This document shows positions 41,833-51,947 of a DNA stretch of 64,000 bases, piece by piece. Within the stretch, counting starts at the first letter, position 1; each line of letters begins with the position of its first letter. The stretch lies in the NCBI RefSeq assembly GCF_002870965.1, contig NZ_PHSO01000001.1, positions 124,001-188,000 of the forward strand, written 5' to 3'. Source of the stretch: Tsuneonella flava (GTDB lineage Bacteria; Pseudomonadota; Alphaproteobacteria; Sphingomonadales; Sphingomonadaceae). A program made the translations under genes and the position numbers. The notes below the pieces were generated by a model. That model saw only the letters and a list, made by a program, of their open reading frames with translations. It was not told the DNA's origin and searched no databases.

Positions 41833-42753
41833 TCAATCTACAAAGAAATCTTCGTCGACGCGTTTCACTTGGACAGCTCGACTCACCCTCACTCCGATGC
41901 CGAATTCGATCATTAATTCGGCCAGTAGATCACCGTCGATTAAAATTACACGCTGCGGGAGATTCTCAACATATTCGAGGGCCTGCTTGCTGAATGTACA
42001 CGTTGCAACAAAAACACCCTTAGTCGCTCCAAAACCAATCAGACTGCCAACGAAACCTTGGACGGCAGGCCGCCCGATCGTCTGATCGGGACTATAGCGT
42101 TTTGCCTGAACATAAATTCGATCCAGACCGAGACGGTCTTCATCGATAATCCCGTCAATACCGCCATCACCTGATTTACCGAGGCGGCGGGCTGCGTTAT
42201 CGTGCGAGCCACCGTAACCCATCCCGACGAGCAATTCGACAATCAGGTACTCAAAGAACGTAGGGGTCTGATCCTGAATGCGGGCGAGGAGGTCCGCCTT
42301 GAGCGCTTTGATCAATATGGAACTGGCGGCATCGATTTGTTCTTCAGGTGTAACGTCAGAAGCCGCCGACTGTTCTTCGGCGAAAACTTGGACTCCACCT
42401 TTGCTCGAATTACTCTTGTTGTAAAATTCGAGGAACTGAGGAAATGTCTTGAGCAAGTCCACATCGATCCGCTCTGGTTTTTTCGCCAACAATGCCTTGC
42501 CGGCATTAGAAGCGACAAAAACACCTCGTGATGGGCTGTCAATCAAGCCCGCCTTGGCCATGTAAAATTTTGCCCAATGCAGCCGATTGTGAAGAAGCAT
42601 CTGCTTTCCGCTAGGCAATAGCTCCTCTCGTTCGTCTTCGGTTAGGCCGAATTGATCGGCGATTTTTTCCGAAGCGATTGGAATTCTTGTCTCACCTTGT
42701 GCGGCGACTTGTAAGACGGGCAACATCAGTGTCTGGTAATCAGGAATGGCCAT
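41833..42753 (-). CDS. mrr: Mrr-type restriction endonuclease
   Basis: 306 residues. The N-terminal winged helix (about 1-95) matches the Mrr N-terminal domain. The C-terminal nuclease domain has the PD-(D/E)xK core: LIVELLVGMGYGGSHDNAARR, then GKSGDGGIDGIIDEDRLGL and IYVQAKRYSP, followed by GRPAVQGFVGSL. The catalytic Asp (DGGIDG) and QAK lysine are present. Mrr cuts methylated foreign DNA (type IV restriction). No methyltransferase is beside it. The gene looks less GC-rich than its neighbours, which suggests acquisition. Confidence 0.88.
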   Translation of the reverse strand: MAIPDYQTLMLPVLQVAAQGETRIPIASEKIADQFGLTEDEREELLPSGKQMLLHNRLHWAKFYMAKAGLIDSPSRGVFVASNAGKALLAKKPERIDVDLLKTFPQFLEFYNKSNSSKGGVQVFAEEQSAASDVTPEEQIDAASSILIKALKADLLARIQDQTPTFFEYLIVELLVGMGYGGSHDNAARRLGKSGDGGIDGIIDEDRLGLDRIYVQAKRYSPDQTIGRPAVQGFVGSLIGFGATKGVFVATCTFSKQALEYVENLPQRVILIDGDLLAELMIEFGIGVRVSRAVQVKRVDEDFFVD

Positions 42754-42843
42754 ACCAACTGATTAGCGAATTGATGGGGATCGGCAATGCCCCTAACCTC
42801 GTCAATGATAAAAGCGATAGCCAATTGTGTCCCCAAACACCCC

Positions 42844-45615
42844 CTACCCATGCGCCCCGAACTGGTGCGCGATGGCGGCGCCGATGCGTAAATTCAGCGC
42901 GTGGGCGGTTTCTATCGGGTCGATATAATCGCGGTGGATCGCGGCGTATCCTTCGTTGTCGCCATCGGGGTAATCGCCCGGTTCGGCCACGGCATAATCG
43001 GCCAGCGTGGCCACCTGCGCGGGATAGGCACGGCGTAACTGTTGCAGCGCGTCTTCGATCCGCAGAGTGAACACCATTTCCAGCACATCGTCGCGGCTGA
43101 TGTCGTTGGCGCGGGCGAATACCGGGATACTCACCGCTTTCAGGAACATATGCTGCAACAGCGCCAGCCGCAGAGCCTGTAGCACGCCGATTTCGCGGCG
43201 CACGTGCTCGCGCCCTTCCATCGGGGCTTCGTCCGGCACATGCGACAGCAGGCGGTGCAGCTTCAGCGCATCGACCCGCAGGCGCGATGTCAGGCGGCGG
43301 AAGACGCCCGCGCGATCATCCTTGGTCAGGTATCCGGCCAGCGCCTCGCACGCGGGGGCCAGCGCCTCTTCGGTGCCGCGATAGGTGCGGCTGGCCCAAT
43401 AGGCCGAATTGAACAGTTCGCCATACGCCGCCACGGTCTTGATGCTGGCCAGCGCATTGGCCGCCCGCACCAGCCGCACCATTTGCCGCCCGCGCGCGCT
43501 GGATGCCAGCAGCGCGCCGAGATCTTCGTAATTTCCTTCCGCTGCGCTGCCGAAACCGGAAATGACGTTCACCGGATAGCCGAGCTGTTGCAGGATCGCG
43601 TTATGCGGGATCGCGCGGATCTGGCGCAGGCTCATATCGCGGTCGGCCGACAGGTCCGACTGGCGGCGGCTTTTCCGGCTGCCGGTTTCGTTGAGCATTC
43701 CCAGCCCGAACGCAGTGATCGCGCGACTGTATGTCTTGCTTTCCAGATGATCGCGCTGATCCTCTTTAATCGCACGATAGAAATCGAGCGAGAGGTCGGT
43801 GCGGCGATAGAACGGATCGATCGCGGCATCGACATCGGTCTGCGCCGGGCGCAGTTCGGCAATCCTGGTCAGCGTGGCCAGCGCGAGTTCAGGCGTAGCG
43901 AAAAACAGATATCCGTCGCCCCCCTGAAAGCTGACCTCCGGTTCCAGCCGGATGCCTGCGCGCACGAACCGTCGCCGCGCCCACGGGCTGAGCGGCCATT
44001 CGAGCCGGTCGGCCATGCTGGTCGGGTGCGCGCCGCGCCCCATGCTCTCGCCGTGGGTATTGAAAATCAGCGCGGCGGTGTCGGTCAGGCCGTTTGCCTC
44101 CATCGCATTGGCCAGCCGCCCCTGCAACCGCTCGATCGCCAGGCTTGCGGGAATTTGCCCAACAAAGCGCCCGGCATCGGAAAACCCGGTCTGAATGCAC
44201 ACGCGCCCGCGCTGGCGGGCGTAATCGGTATAGGCCTCCTCCCGCATCAGCGCGTCGAGGAAGCGGCCGCCATGTTCCAGCGCGCTTTCGGTTTCGAACA
44301 GTGGCGAAACATCGACCTTGTCCGCGATGCCGAACAGCCGCGCGAAATAGAGTGCGGCCAGCACAGTGGCAGGCTGTTCGCATTCGGCGATCAACATGCG
44401 GATCGGAGTATCGGCATCGATGTGATGCAGAATCTGGGCCATCGCCAGAAACTGGCGAATGGCGGAAGAGCTTTCGATGGCCAGCGCCGCGAAGTTGGAT
44501 CGCAGCGGGCGCACCTCCGCCAGCATCTGCCGCAAAGTGGCCAGCGCGCCGCGGCTCGCCACGTCGATCTGCTGCCCTTCCGGCAGACGGCTGCGGATCG
44601 CGTTGTGGAGCTGGCTCGAATTCACGCGGAAATGGATCCACCCCATTCCCAGCCCATCGGCCCGCATCGATGCCGCCAAAGTCCGCAGGGCAACCGCGCG
44701 CTCCCCACCGGCATCGCGCGCCTCGTTTTCCAGCGCATCGATGATCGGGGTGAGCGAGAGCAGCTTGTTGGGATCGTCGGCCGTCAACCGGTCTGCCGCA
44801 GCGGAAAGATCGGCCGGATCGACCAGTTCCCGCGCAAAATCGGCGCAACGGGCCTGTGTGTAGTGGATTGCCCCGTGTAATGTGGCTAATAACGGGTGCT
44901 GTTCGTCTATTTTTTTCAGATTTTCTGCAAAGCGTTCTAATCGCTTGGCTTTTTCTTGCAATCTGAAGGTGATAGAGGTGTGCCACTTGATGTCGGTGCG
45001 GCCATCCATATCGTACCCGACCCAGGTGGCGAGGCGAAACGGCAAGGCATCGAATTCGTGCCATTTATCAGGCCATTGCTGCTGTGCATGGCTCAGCAAA
45101 CGATGCACAATTGTGTCCCGCGCATCTTGAGCATTGGCCATCGCGCGCAATGCGCGGTCGTGTTCGTAAGAAAGCGTGATCTCCGGCCTGTCGTTGCCTG
45201 GAACGCACACGCTCGGTCCGATTTCCCCTTCCTGCCCAGCAGCTTGCGCGACGGCGTCGGACTGGGCCGGGGTCATCAGGAAGGTCGGATGCGCGGTGAA
45301 AACAGCGTGGAGCTGAGGGTTCTGCCAGCGGTCAGAAAACTCAGCGAAATCCGTATCTTGCGTCACCATAGCAGCCAATGCGACCGGTGCCGACATCGGC
45401 TCCACCAATCGCCGCAGCCGTGCCGCCCGGCTCTGCAAAGCATCGCACTCCAGCTCCGCCACCAGCCCGGCGACATCATTCAGCGTCAGCTCGCCCGCCT
45501 CAATTTGTCGTGAAATATCAAGCGAAAGCTGGAACACCGGATTGAACATCGGCGTCTGCGCGGTGCGTTCATGCGCCGCCTGTAGCCGTTCAACGAGATC
45601 GGCCACCCGGGTCAT
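42844..45615 (-). CDS. Divergent PEP carboxylase-like protein, coupled to the Entner-Doudoroff operon
   Basis: 923 residues from the ATG at 45615, overlapping the eda stop by 4 bp. The overall pattern is that of PEP carboxylase: VFTAHPTF (His109, equivalent to E. coli His138), FSDAGRF (Asp480, equivalent to Asp543) and FNTHGESMGRGAHPT (518-532). By eye alignment the catalytic His579 and Arg581 of E. coli become Asn519 and His521, Lys546 becomes Arg483, and the Arg in EQGEMIR becomes Tyr (FQGGDGYLFF). Whether it carboxylates PEP is therefore doubtful. It could be a paralogue with a new role, placed to act on pathway output. Confidence 0.72.
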   Translation of the reverse strand: MTRVADLVERLQAAHERTAQTPMFNPVFQLSLDISRQIEAGELTLNDVAGLVAELECDALQSRAARLRRLVEPMSAPVALAAMVTQDTDFAEFSDRWQNPQLHAVFTAHPTFLMTPAQSDAVAQAAGQEGEIGPSVCVPGNDRPEITLSYEHDRALRAMANAQDARDTIVHRLLSHAQQQWPDKWHEFDALPFRLATWVGYDMDGRTDIKWHTSITFRLQEKAKRLERFAENLKKIDEQHPLLATLHGAIHYTQARCADFARELVDPADLSAAADRLTADDPNKLLSLTPIIDALENEARDAGGERAVALRTLAASMRADGLGMGWIHFRVNSSQLHNAIRSRLPEGQQIDVASRGALATLRQMLAEVRPLRSNFAALAIESSSAIRQFLAMAQILHHIDADTPIRMLIAECEQPATVLAALYFARLFGIADKVDVSPLFETESALEHGGRFLDALMREEAYTDYARQRGRVCIQTGFSDAGRFVGQIPASLAIERLQGRLANAMEANGLTDTAALIFNTHGESMGRGAHPTSMADRLEWPLSPWARRRFVRAGIRLEPEVSFQGGDGYLFFATPELALATLTRIAELRPAQTDVDAAIDPFYRRTDLSLDFYRAIKEDQRDHLESKTYSRAITAFGLGMLNETGSRKSRRQSDLSADRDMSLRQIRAIPHNAILQQLGYPVNVISGFGSAAEGNYEDLGALLASSARGRQMVRLVRAANALASIKTVAAYGELFNSAYWASRTYRGTEEALAPACEALAGYLTKDDRAGVFRRLTSRLRVDALKLHRLLSHVPDEAPMEGREHVRREIGVLQALRLALLQHMFLKAVSIPVFARANDISRDDVLEMVFTLRIEDALQQLRRAYPAQVATLADYAVAEPGDYPDGDNEGYAAIHRDYIDPIETAHALNLRIGAAIAHQFGAHG

Positions 45616-46226
45616 CGACCAAGGCTCGCTGCTTCGTGAGCCAGCGCCTGTATCATCGCCGGATCGGGCGCCCCCTTGGGAGAAACCCAACTTCCTCCGA
45701 CACATAGCACCGGATCGAAAGCCAGCCATTGCGGCGCGGTGTCGAGCCCGATGCCCCCGGTTGGGCAGAACTTGCACTGCCCGAACGGTGCGGCCAGCGC
45801 CTTCAGCGCGGGCAGTCCACCCGAGGCCATTGCCGGGAAAAACTTGAAATGATTCAGCCCCAGATCGAGCCCGCGCATAATGTCTCCCGCGTTGGCGATA
45901 CCCGGCAGGAACGGCACACCCGACGCCACCGCAGCCTTACCAAGCGGTTCGGTCAGGCCGGGGCTGACGATAAATTCGCTTCCCGCATCAATGGCTTGCT
46001 GCAACTGTGTGGAGTTGGTTACCGTTCCCGCACCGACAATCGCCCCATCAACCGACTTCATCGCCTTGATCGCATCGAGCGCAGCGGGGGTGCGGAGTGT
46101 AACTTCCAGAACTTTAAGGCCGCCAGCAACCAGAGCACGGGCCAGCGGCACTGCATGGTCGATATCGTCGACGACGATCACCGGGATCACCGGGGCGGTA
46201 CGCATGATGGTTTCGATATCGCTCAT
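45612..46226 (-). CDS. eda: KDPG/KHG aldolase
   Basis: 204 residues from the ATG at 46226, which overlaps the glk stop. Class I aldolase features are present: Glu in VLEVTLRTP, the Lys Schiff-base region NHFKFFPA (about residues 124-131) and the glycine-rich phosphate site PTGGIGLDTA. It cleaves 2-keto-3-deoxy-6-phosphogluconate to pyruvate and glyceraldehyde-3-phosphate, the last step of the Entner-Doudoroff pathway. The PEP-carboxylase-like gene overlaps its end by 4 bp. Confidence 0.93.
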   Translation of the reverse strand: MSDIETIMRTAPVIPVIVVDDIDHAVPLARALVAGGLKVLEVTLRTPAALDAIKAMKSVDGAIVGAGTVTNSTQLQQAIDAGSEFIVSPGLTEPLGKAAVASGVPFLPGIANAGDIMRGLDLGLNHFKFFPAMASGGLPALKALAAPFGQCKFCPTGGIGLDTAPQWLAFDPVLCVGGSWVSPKGAPDPAMIQALAHEAASLGR

Positions 46227-47206
46227 AATTTCGGGCATCCATGCTGGCGGACAAAGGCGGCAGCCGCGCCAAAAAGGCCGGGCTGCGGGTGAGTTATCAA
46301 CTTGACCGGGATCGTCCCCATCAGGCTGTCGAAGCGCCCCTTGGCGCGGAACCGTTCGGCAAAACCGGACTGTGGCAGCAGGTCGCGCAGGCGGTAACCG
46401 AGCCCGCCGGCGATCACCACGCCGCCAAACCCGCCCTGCGCCAGCGCGATGTCGCCCGCGACGCTGCCCAGCGACAGGCAAAAACGATCGACCGCCGCAG
46501 CGGCAAGGCTATCCTCGCCCTTCATCCCGGCGGTCCAGATCGAAACATCGTCCATATCGGCAACGGCGCGCTTCTCCAACGCAGCAAGTGCCTGATAGAT
46601 ATCGACAATACCTGGCCCCGAGACAACTCGCTCAACTGAGACACGACGGTGCCGCTTGCGTAAGCGAGCGAGGATCGTGTCTTCGATATTGTCGAGCGGA
46701 GCGAATTCGATATGGCCGCCTTCGGTCGCCTGTACGCGGTATTCGTCGCCTGATCGCCACAGATGCGCCACTCCCAGTCCGGTTCCGGGTCCGAGCACCG
46801 AAATCGTCCCATCGCTGGTCAGCGGTTCATCCGGCCCGGCAACGTACATGAACTGGTCTTCCGGCGCTCGTGCAACCGCGTGCGCCACCGCTTCGAAATC
46901 GTTGACGACGGTATAGCGCGGGCAACCGAGTTTTTCCGGGATCAGTTTGGGACGGATCAACCACGGGTTATTGGTGAACCGGATCACCTCGCCGCCGACC
47001 GGACCAGCAATGGCCATAGCCACTGCATCGGGCAACGTGCCCCCCATCCGCTGGCGAAAATCCTGCCAGGCCGTCTGAAAACTGGCGTGATCTTCGGTAT
47101 GGAGCGTTTCCGGTTCGCCCAGTGTTATCGTGCCATCTTTGGCCACTTTGGCGATGGCGAAACGGGCATGGGTTCCGCCGATATCGACTGTGACGATCTC
47201 GCTCAT
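46223..47206 (-). CDS. glk: Glucokinase (Glk family)
   Basis: 327 residues of the proteobacterial Glk family. The N-terminal phosphate loop is VDIGGTHARFAIAK (residues 7-20), with the catalytic Asp in TVVNDFEAVAHAVA and glycine-rich VLGPGTGLGVAHL. The ATEGGHIEFAP segment near residue 155 is a further signature. It phosphorylates glucose to glucose-6-phosphate, feeding Zwf upstream in the same operon. Confidence 0.93.
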   Translation of the reverse strand: MSEIVTVDIGGTHARFAIAKVAKDGTITLGEPETLHTEDHASFQTAWQDFRQRMGGTLPDAVAMAIAGPVGGEVIRFTNNPWLIRPKLIPEKLGCPRYTVVNDFEAVAHAVARAPEDQFMYVAGPDEPLTSDGTISVLGPGTGLGVAHLWRSGDEYRVQATEGGHIEFAPLDNIEDTILARLRKRHRRVSVERVVSGPGIVDIYQALAALEKRAVADMDDVSIWTAGMKGEDSLAAAAVDRFCLSLGSVAGDIALAQGGFGGVVIAGGLGYRLRDLLPQSGFAERFRAKGRFDSLMGTIPVKLITHPQPGLFGAAAAFVRQHGCPKL

Positions 47207-47221
47207 CGCGCCATTTTCTCC

Positions 47222-49027
47222 TTACAATCCGGCCAGCGCGAGCATCGAGCTGGCACCCTTCTCCGCCGAATCCGCGTTGGCGCGGAACATTGCAAAGAAC
47301 TCGCGGCCCATGCCATTCTCGTCCTCGGTAACGACAACCGGTTCACGCACGTCGAGGTCCGCCGTGGTCGAGAGCTCTCCGGTTCGCGCGCACAGCCGAA
47401 CAATGTCGCCATCGCGCAGGCGTGCCAGCGGGCCACCGCCCAATGCCTCTGGCGTGCAGTGGATCGCTGCGGGCACTTTGCCGCTGGCCCCGCTCATCCG
47501 TCCATCGGTGACGAGCGCAACGCGATATCCGCGATCCTGCAACACGCCCAGAGGCGGTGTCAATTTGTGCAATTCGGGCATTCCGTTGGCACGCGGCCCC
47601 TGAAAACGCACCACGACCACGACATCGCGATCCAGTTCGCCCTTGCTGAAGGCATCGGCAACCGCCGCCTGCGTTTCGAACACGCGGCACGGCGCCTCCA
47701 CGGTCCAGCGTTCGGGCTCGACCGCACTTGTCTTGAAACAGGCACGACCAAGATTGCCTTCGACCAGTCGCATCCCGCCATCGGCCTGAAACGGATCGCT
47801 GGCCGGACGCAGCATTTCGGGATCGCCGCTTTCCCCGACATCGCGCCATTCCAGCACATCGCCGTCCAGCCAGGGCTCCTGCGCGTAGATCGACAGATCG
47901 TCGCCCCCGACAGTCACGATGTCGCGATGCGCCAGCCCTTCGCTCAGCAGAGTGCCGATGACATAACCCATGCCGCCCGCGTCCTGAAAATGGTTCACGT
48001 CACCCGAACCATTGGGATAGACTCGGGTTACCAGCGGAACCACGCCCGACAGTTCGGCCAGATCGTTCCAATCGAACGCAATTCCCGCTGCCCGTGCCAT
48101 AGCAGGCAAGTGAATGGCATGATTGGTCGATCCGCCGGTTGCGAGCAGACCGACTGCCGCATTCACAATGGCCTTTTCATCGATGCACCGGGCAAAGCTG
48201 TGCGCCGGATCATCGGCGATCTGCGCCAGACGGTGCACCGCAGCACGGGTGAGCGCCTGCCGCAAAGGCGTGCCGGGCTGAACGAAAGCCGAGCCAGGAA
48301 TGTGCAGCCCCATCATCTCCATCATCATCTGATTGGAATTCGCTGTGCCATAGAACGTGCAAGTGCCCGGCGAATGATAACTGGCGCTCTCGCTATCCAG
48401 CAATTCGGCGCGGGTCGCCTTACCTTCTGCGTAGAGCTGGCGAACCTTCTGCTTTTGCTTGTTGGCGATCCCGGTGGGCATCGGGCCACTCGGAATGAAG
48501 ATCGCGGGCAGATGGCCGAACCGTGCCGCGCCCATGAACAGGCCGGGCACGATCTTGTCGCAAATGCCGAGCAGGAACATGCCATCGTACATCGCATGGC
48601 TCATCGCCACGGTCGTGCTCAGCGCGATTACATCGCGGCTGAACAGCGATAGTTCCATCCCATCCTGACCTTGCGTAACGCCATCGCACATCGCCGGCGT
48701 TCCGCCCGCCACTTGGGCCGTCGCGCCGACCTCCCGCGCCCAGACCTTCATCTGCGGCGGATAAGTACCATAGGGCTGGTGCGCCGAGAGCATGTCGTTG
48801 TAAGCTGTGACGATGGCGAGGTTCGGGCCGCGATTGGTCTTGATCGCCTGCTGATCTTCCAACGCCGCGGCGAAACCGTGCGCGAGATTGGAACATGACA
48901 GCGAATTGCGATCCGGCTGCCGGTCCCGCTCGCGATCCATCAGATCGAGATAGCGCCGTCGGCTGTCGCGGCTGTTAGCGACAATGCGCTGGGTTACGCG
49001 GTGAACGGTGTCGTTGATATTGCTCAT
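47222..49027 (-). CDS. edd: Phosphogluconate dehydratase
   Basis: 601 residues of the IlvD/Edd family. Iron-sulfur ligands appear in [19 protein letters not shown] and [13 protein letters not shown], with [20 protein letters not shown] further on and [17 protein letters not shown] near the C-terminus. It dehydrates 6-phosphogluconate to KDPG. The gene is 6 bp after zwf and 15 bp before glk. Confidence 0.95.
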   Translation of the reverse strand: MSNINDTVHRVTQRIVANSRDSRRRYLDLMDRERDRQPDRNSLSCSNLAHGFAAALEDQQAIKTNRGPNLAIVTAYNDMLSAHQPYGTYPPQMKVWAREVGATAQVAGGTPAMCDGVTQGQDGMELSLFSRDVIALSTTVAMSHAMYDGMFLLGICDKIVPGLFMGAARFGHLPAIFIPSGPMPTGIANKQKQKVRQLYAEGKATRAELLDSESASYHSPGTCTFYGTANSNQMMMEMMGLHIPGSAFVQPGTPLRQALTRAAVHRLAQIADDPAHSFARCIDEKAIVNAAVGLLATGGSTNHAIHLPAMARAAGIAFDWNDLAELSGVVPLVTRVYPNGSGDVNHFQDAGGMGYVIGTLLSEGLAHRDIVTVGGDDLSIYAQEPWLDGDVLEWRDVGESGDPEMLRPASDPFQADGGMRLVEGNLGRACFKTSAVEPERWTVEAPCRVFETQAAVADAFSKGELDRDVVVVVRFQGPRANGMPELHKLTPPLGVLQDRGYRVALVTDGRMSGASGKVPAAIHCTPEALGGGPLARLRDGDIVRLCARTGELSTTADLDVREPVVVTEDENGMGREFFAMFRANADSAEKGASSMLALAGL

Positions 49028-49033
49028 GATCGG

Positions 49034-50476
49034 TTACTCATCATGCCAGGTCACGCCGTCGCGCTCGGCCAGAGCGATGGCGGCGCTGGGGCCCCATGTT
49101 CCGGCGGCATAGGTTTTGGGGGTCTGCGCTTCCGCAGTCCATTCGGCGCGGATGCCGTCGATCCATTCCCACTGCGCCTCCACCTCGTCGCGCCGCACGA
49201 ACAGCGTCTGATCTCCGACGATGAGATCGAGCAGGAGTCGTTCGTAAGCGATCCGCTTGACCGCACCGGCGAATGCATCGGGCATCGAAATGTCGAGCGG
49301 CACAGGGCGCAAGCGGATACCTTCGCGATCCAGACCGGGTACTTTGGCCATCAGCGACAAGTGCACGTTTTCTTCCGGCTGAATGCCGATAACCAGCCTG
49401 TTGGGTTGTGTCTTGGCCCCCTTGCCTTCGAAGATCGAAAACGGGATCGGGCGGAACTGGATCACCACTTCGGTCACGCGTTCGGGCAGACGTTTGCCGG
49501 TACGCAGGTAAAACGGCACCCCGTTCCAGCGCCAGTTATCGACGTGCGCCTTGATCGCGACGAACGTTTCGGTATCGGAATCTTTACCCAGTTCCTCGTC
49601 ATATCCGGGCACCGACTTTCCACCGATGGCCCCGGCACGATACTGGCCGGTCACGGTTTCGCCGTCCTTCACCGGACGCAATGCGCGCAGAACCTTCACC
49701 TTCTCATCGCGCACGGCAGTGGAATCGAAGCTGGTCGGCGGCTCCATCGCGACCAGCGCAAGCAACTGGAGCATGTGGTTCTGCACCATATCGCGCAGCG
49801 CCCCGGAATCGTCGTAATACGCAACGCGCGATTCCAGCCCGACCGTTTCCGCCACGGTGATCTGGACATGCTCGATATAGTTCGAATTCCAGATCGGTTC
49901 GAACATGATATTGGCAAACCGCAGTGCGAGCAGGTTCTGCACCGTCTCCTTGCCGAGATAGTGATCGATCCGGAAAATCCGGTCTTCGCTGAATGCGGAT
50001 GCGACGGCGTCGTTTATTTCCTCGCTCGTCTCCAGCGACGTGCCGAGCGGCTTTTCCAGCCCGATCCGCACGTTGGCGCCAGCCAGCCCCGCCGATTGCA
50101 AACCGGCAATGGTCGGCTCAAAAAGGCTGGGCGCGGTGGAAAGGAAAATGGCCAGCCCTTTCTGTGGCTTGCCAACCTTCTTTGCCAGCTCGTCAAAACC
50201 CTCAATCGTGGTCGCATCGAGCGCCTGATAGCTCAACCGATTGAGGAAATCGGCCATGCCGCCACGGCGGCCTGCGGGCAAATATTTCTCAAGCGCCGCA
50301 CGCGCGAAGTTTCTGAACTCCGCATCGCTCATATCCGAACGCGCCGTCCCAACGATTTTCAGTTCAGGGTCGAGCAATCCATCGTGATCGAGCGCACATA
50401 ACGACGGCAGCAGCATACGCTGGGCAAGATCGCCGGTGGCGCCGAACAGCAGCAGACGATCTGCGGTAAAGTTCAT
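49034..50476 (-). CDS. zwf: Glucose-6-phosphate 1-dehydrogenase
   Basis: 480 residues. The NADP site is LLLFGATGDLAQRMLLPSL near the N-terminus. The substrate signature RIDHYLGKETVQNLLALRFAN contains the catalytic His and Lys (about residues 169-189). It oxidises glucose-6-phosphate to the phosphogluconolactone that enters the Entner-Doudoroff pathway. It is the first gene of the operon. The pgl lactonase is not in the window. No recognisable regulator site was found in the upstream 150 bp. Confidence 0.95.
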   Translation of the reverse strand: MNFTADRLLLFGATGDLAQRMLLPSLCALDHDGLLDPELKIVGTARSDMSDAEFRNFARAALEKYLPAGRRGGMADFLNRLSYQALDATTIEGFDELAKKVGKPQKGLAIFLSTAPSLFEPTIAGLQSAGLAGANVRIGLEKPLGTSLETSEEINDAVASAFSEDRIFRIDHYLGKETVQNLLALRFANIMFEPIWNSNYIEHVQITVAETVGLESRVAYYDDSGALRDMVQNHMLQLLALVAMEPPTSFDSTAVRDEKVKVLRALRPVKDGETVTGQYRAGAIGGKSVPGYDEELGKDSDTETFVAIKAHVDNWRWNGVPFYLRTGKRLPERVTEVVIQFRPIPFSIFEGKGAKTQPNRLVIGIQPEENVHLSLMAKVPGLDREGIRLRPVPLDISMPDAFAGAVKRIAYERLLLDLIVGDQTLFVRRDEVEAQWEWIDGIRAEWTAEAQTPKTYAAGTWGPSAAIALAERDGVTWHDE

Positions 50477-50625
50477 AATATCTGGCCTTGGGTCATGACA
50501 CTCCGGCAGTAAGAGTAATCTTGTTGCGCTGCAGCATCATGGGTAGCAATCATTCGCCATGTGGCAAAGGGCAGCGGATATGTATTCATAACGCAGGAGC
50601 CGCCGACACGGTCCCTGCGCCCATG

Positions 50626-51048
50626 CTATTCCCCAATCGCTGTCAGCACCACTTCGCGCTGATGCGATTGCCCGCGAAATTCGGCGAGATAGATCGCCTG
50701 CCATGTACCAAGCAGCAGGCGACCGGCGGCAAAGGGAACTGTCAGCGCATCTCCCGTCACCACCGATTTAATATGGGCGGGCATATCGTCGGGCCCCTCG
50801 CAATCGTGTTCGTAGCGATCACCTTGCGGCACGCTCCGATCCAGCCACAGCAGCAGGTCGCGCTGAACAGAAGGGTCGGCATTCTCGCTAATCAGCAGCC
50901 CCGCGCTGGTATGGCGGCAAAACAGCGAGAGGGTGCCAGTGGCGATCCTGGTTTGATCCAGCCATCGCTGCACGTCACCCGAAACGTCCGTCAGGCTCTC
51001 TCCCGACGTTCTGATATGCAATCGTCCGTGCGCGATTCCGACGCTCAA
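50626..51048 (-). CDS. yjbQ: YjbQ family protein (UPF0047)
   Basis: 140 residues. The YjbQ pattern includes LSLFCRHTSAGLLISENADP, then DMPAHIKSVVTG and GTWQAIYLAEFRGQSHQREVV, each a short conserved block. The His residues in RHTSAG, HDCEGPDDMPAHIK and FRGQSH form the putative active site. E. coli YjbQ has secondary thiamine-phosphate synthase activity, but the true role is uncertain. It overlaps the CitE-like gene. Confidence 0.85.
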   Translation of the reverse strand: MSVGIAHGRLHIRTSGESLTDVSGDVQRWLDQTRIATGTLSLFCRHTSAGLLISENADPSVQRDLLLWLDRSVPQGDRYEHDCEGPDDMPAHIKSVVTGDALTVPFAAGRLLLGTWQAIYLAEFRGQSHQREVVLTAIGE

Positions 51049-51926
51049 TCCGCCAGCCCCAATGTGCGGCGGGCCGCTTTCAGATGGGGAATATCGACCA
51101 TTTTGCCATCGATCCCCACTGTTCCCAGATCGGGGTTGGCGGCAAACGCATCGACAATCCGCTGAGCAAAGGCGACCTCTTCATCGCTGGGCGTAAAGCT
51201 TTCATTGATCGGCGCGACTTGCGCGGGATGGATAGCCAGTCGCCCGGAAAAACCCTCTGCCCGCGCCGCGCGGCTGCTGGCGCGCAAACCATCCTCATCG
51301 CGGAAATCGGCGTGAAGTGTCTCTATCGCCGGCACCCCGGCAGCATGGGCCGCCATCAGCGTCAATGAACGGACAAGCTTGTAGGTAAAGCCCCATTCGC
51401 CATTCGTATCGCGGTTGCCAGTCGCGCCCAGCGCAGCGGCAAGGTCTTCCGCCCCCCAGGTCAGCCCGGCAAGGCGCGCCAGATCGGCAGTGGCATATTC
51501 GCTCAGACGGAATGGTGCGATGGCGGTTTCTGTTGCAACGGGAATGATACGGATCGATCCCGGCGCAATACTGTGCGCCAGCTCCATATGATCAAGCAAG
51601 CCGGAAAGCTTCGCGACACAGTCTGACCCATTCGTTTTGGGTTGAACAATACCATGCGGCGCACCCGGCACCACCGCCGCCAGATCGCCTTCCGTCATTC
51701 CCGTATCGAATGGGTTGACCCTGACCCAGAGCTGCGGAGCACCCGGCGCATCGCGGTCAAAATCGCGGAGGAATGCTGCAACCAGCTTCCGTGCGGCATC
51801 TTTTGCCGAAGGTGCCACGGCATCTTCCAGGTCGAGGATGACCGCATCGGCCCCGCATCCCGCCACTTTGGCCAGCTTCTTTTCGCTATCGCCGGGAATG
51901 AACAGAAACGATCTCAACAGCTTCAT
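51045..51926 (-). CDS. HpcH/HpaI-type CoA ester lyase (CitE-like)
   Basis: 293 residues. The CitE/malyl-CoA-lyase pattern is clear: RSFLFIPGDSEKKLAKVAGCG (shown to 21 residues in two blocks: RSFLFIPGDSEKK and LAKVAGCG), GADAVILDLEDAVAPSAKD, WVRVNPFDT, and LTWGAEDLAAALGA. The catalytic Asp/Glu and Arg residues of the TIM barrel are present. The C-terminal segment FSGRLAIHPAQV is typical. It probably cleaves an acyl-CoA such as (3S)-malyl- or citramalyl-CoA; the exact substrate is unknown. It lies between kynU and yjbQ in one operon. Confidence 0.82.
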   Translation of the reverse strand: MKLLRSFLFIPGDSEKKLAKVAGCGADAVILDLEDAVAPSAKDAARKLVAAFLRDFDRDAPGAPQLWVRVNPFDTGMTEGDLAAVVPGAPHGIVQPKTNGSDCVAKLSGLLDHMELAHSIAPGSIRIIPVATETAIAPFRLSEYATADLARLAGLTWGAEDLAAALGATGNRDTNGEWGFTYKLVRSLTLMAAHAAGVPAIETLHADFRDEDGLRASSRAARAEGFSGRLAIHPAQVAPINESFTPSDEEVAFAQRIVDAFAANPDLGTVGIDGKMVDIPHLKAARRTLGLAD

Positions 51927-51947
51927 CAGGAATCCTCTCGATATATG

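Noticed and set aside
43204-44880. Plus-strand frame opposite the PEPC-like gene
   Set aside because: Antisense to the recognised PEP-carboxylase-like gene and without coding motifs.
46763-48652. Long plus-strand open frame of over 600 codons opposite edd
   Set aside because: It lies antisense to the well-supported edd gene, has low-complexity His/Arg-rich composition and no family motif. GC-rich third positions open such antisense frames.
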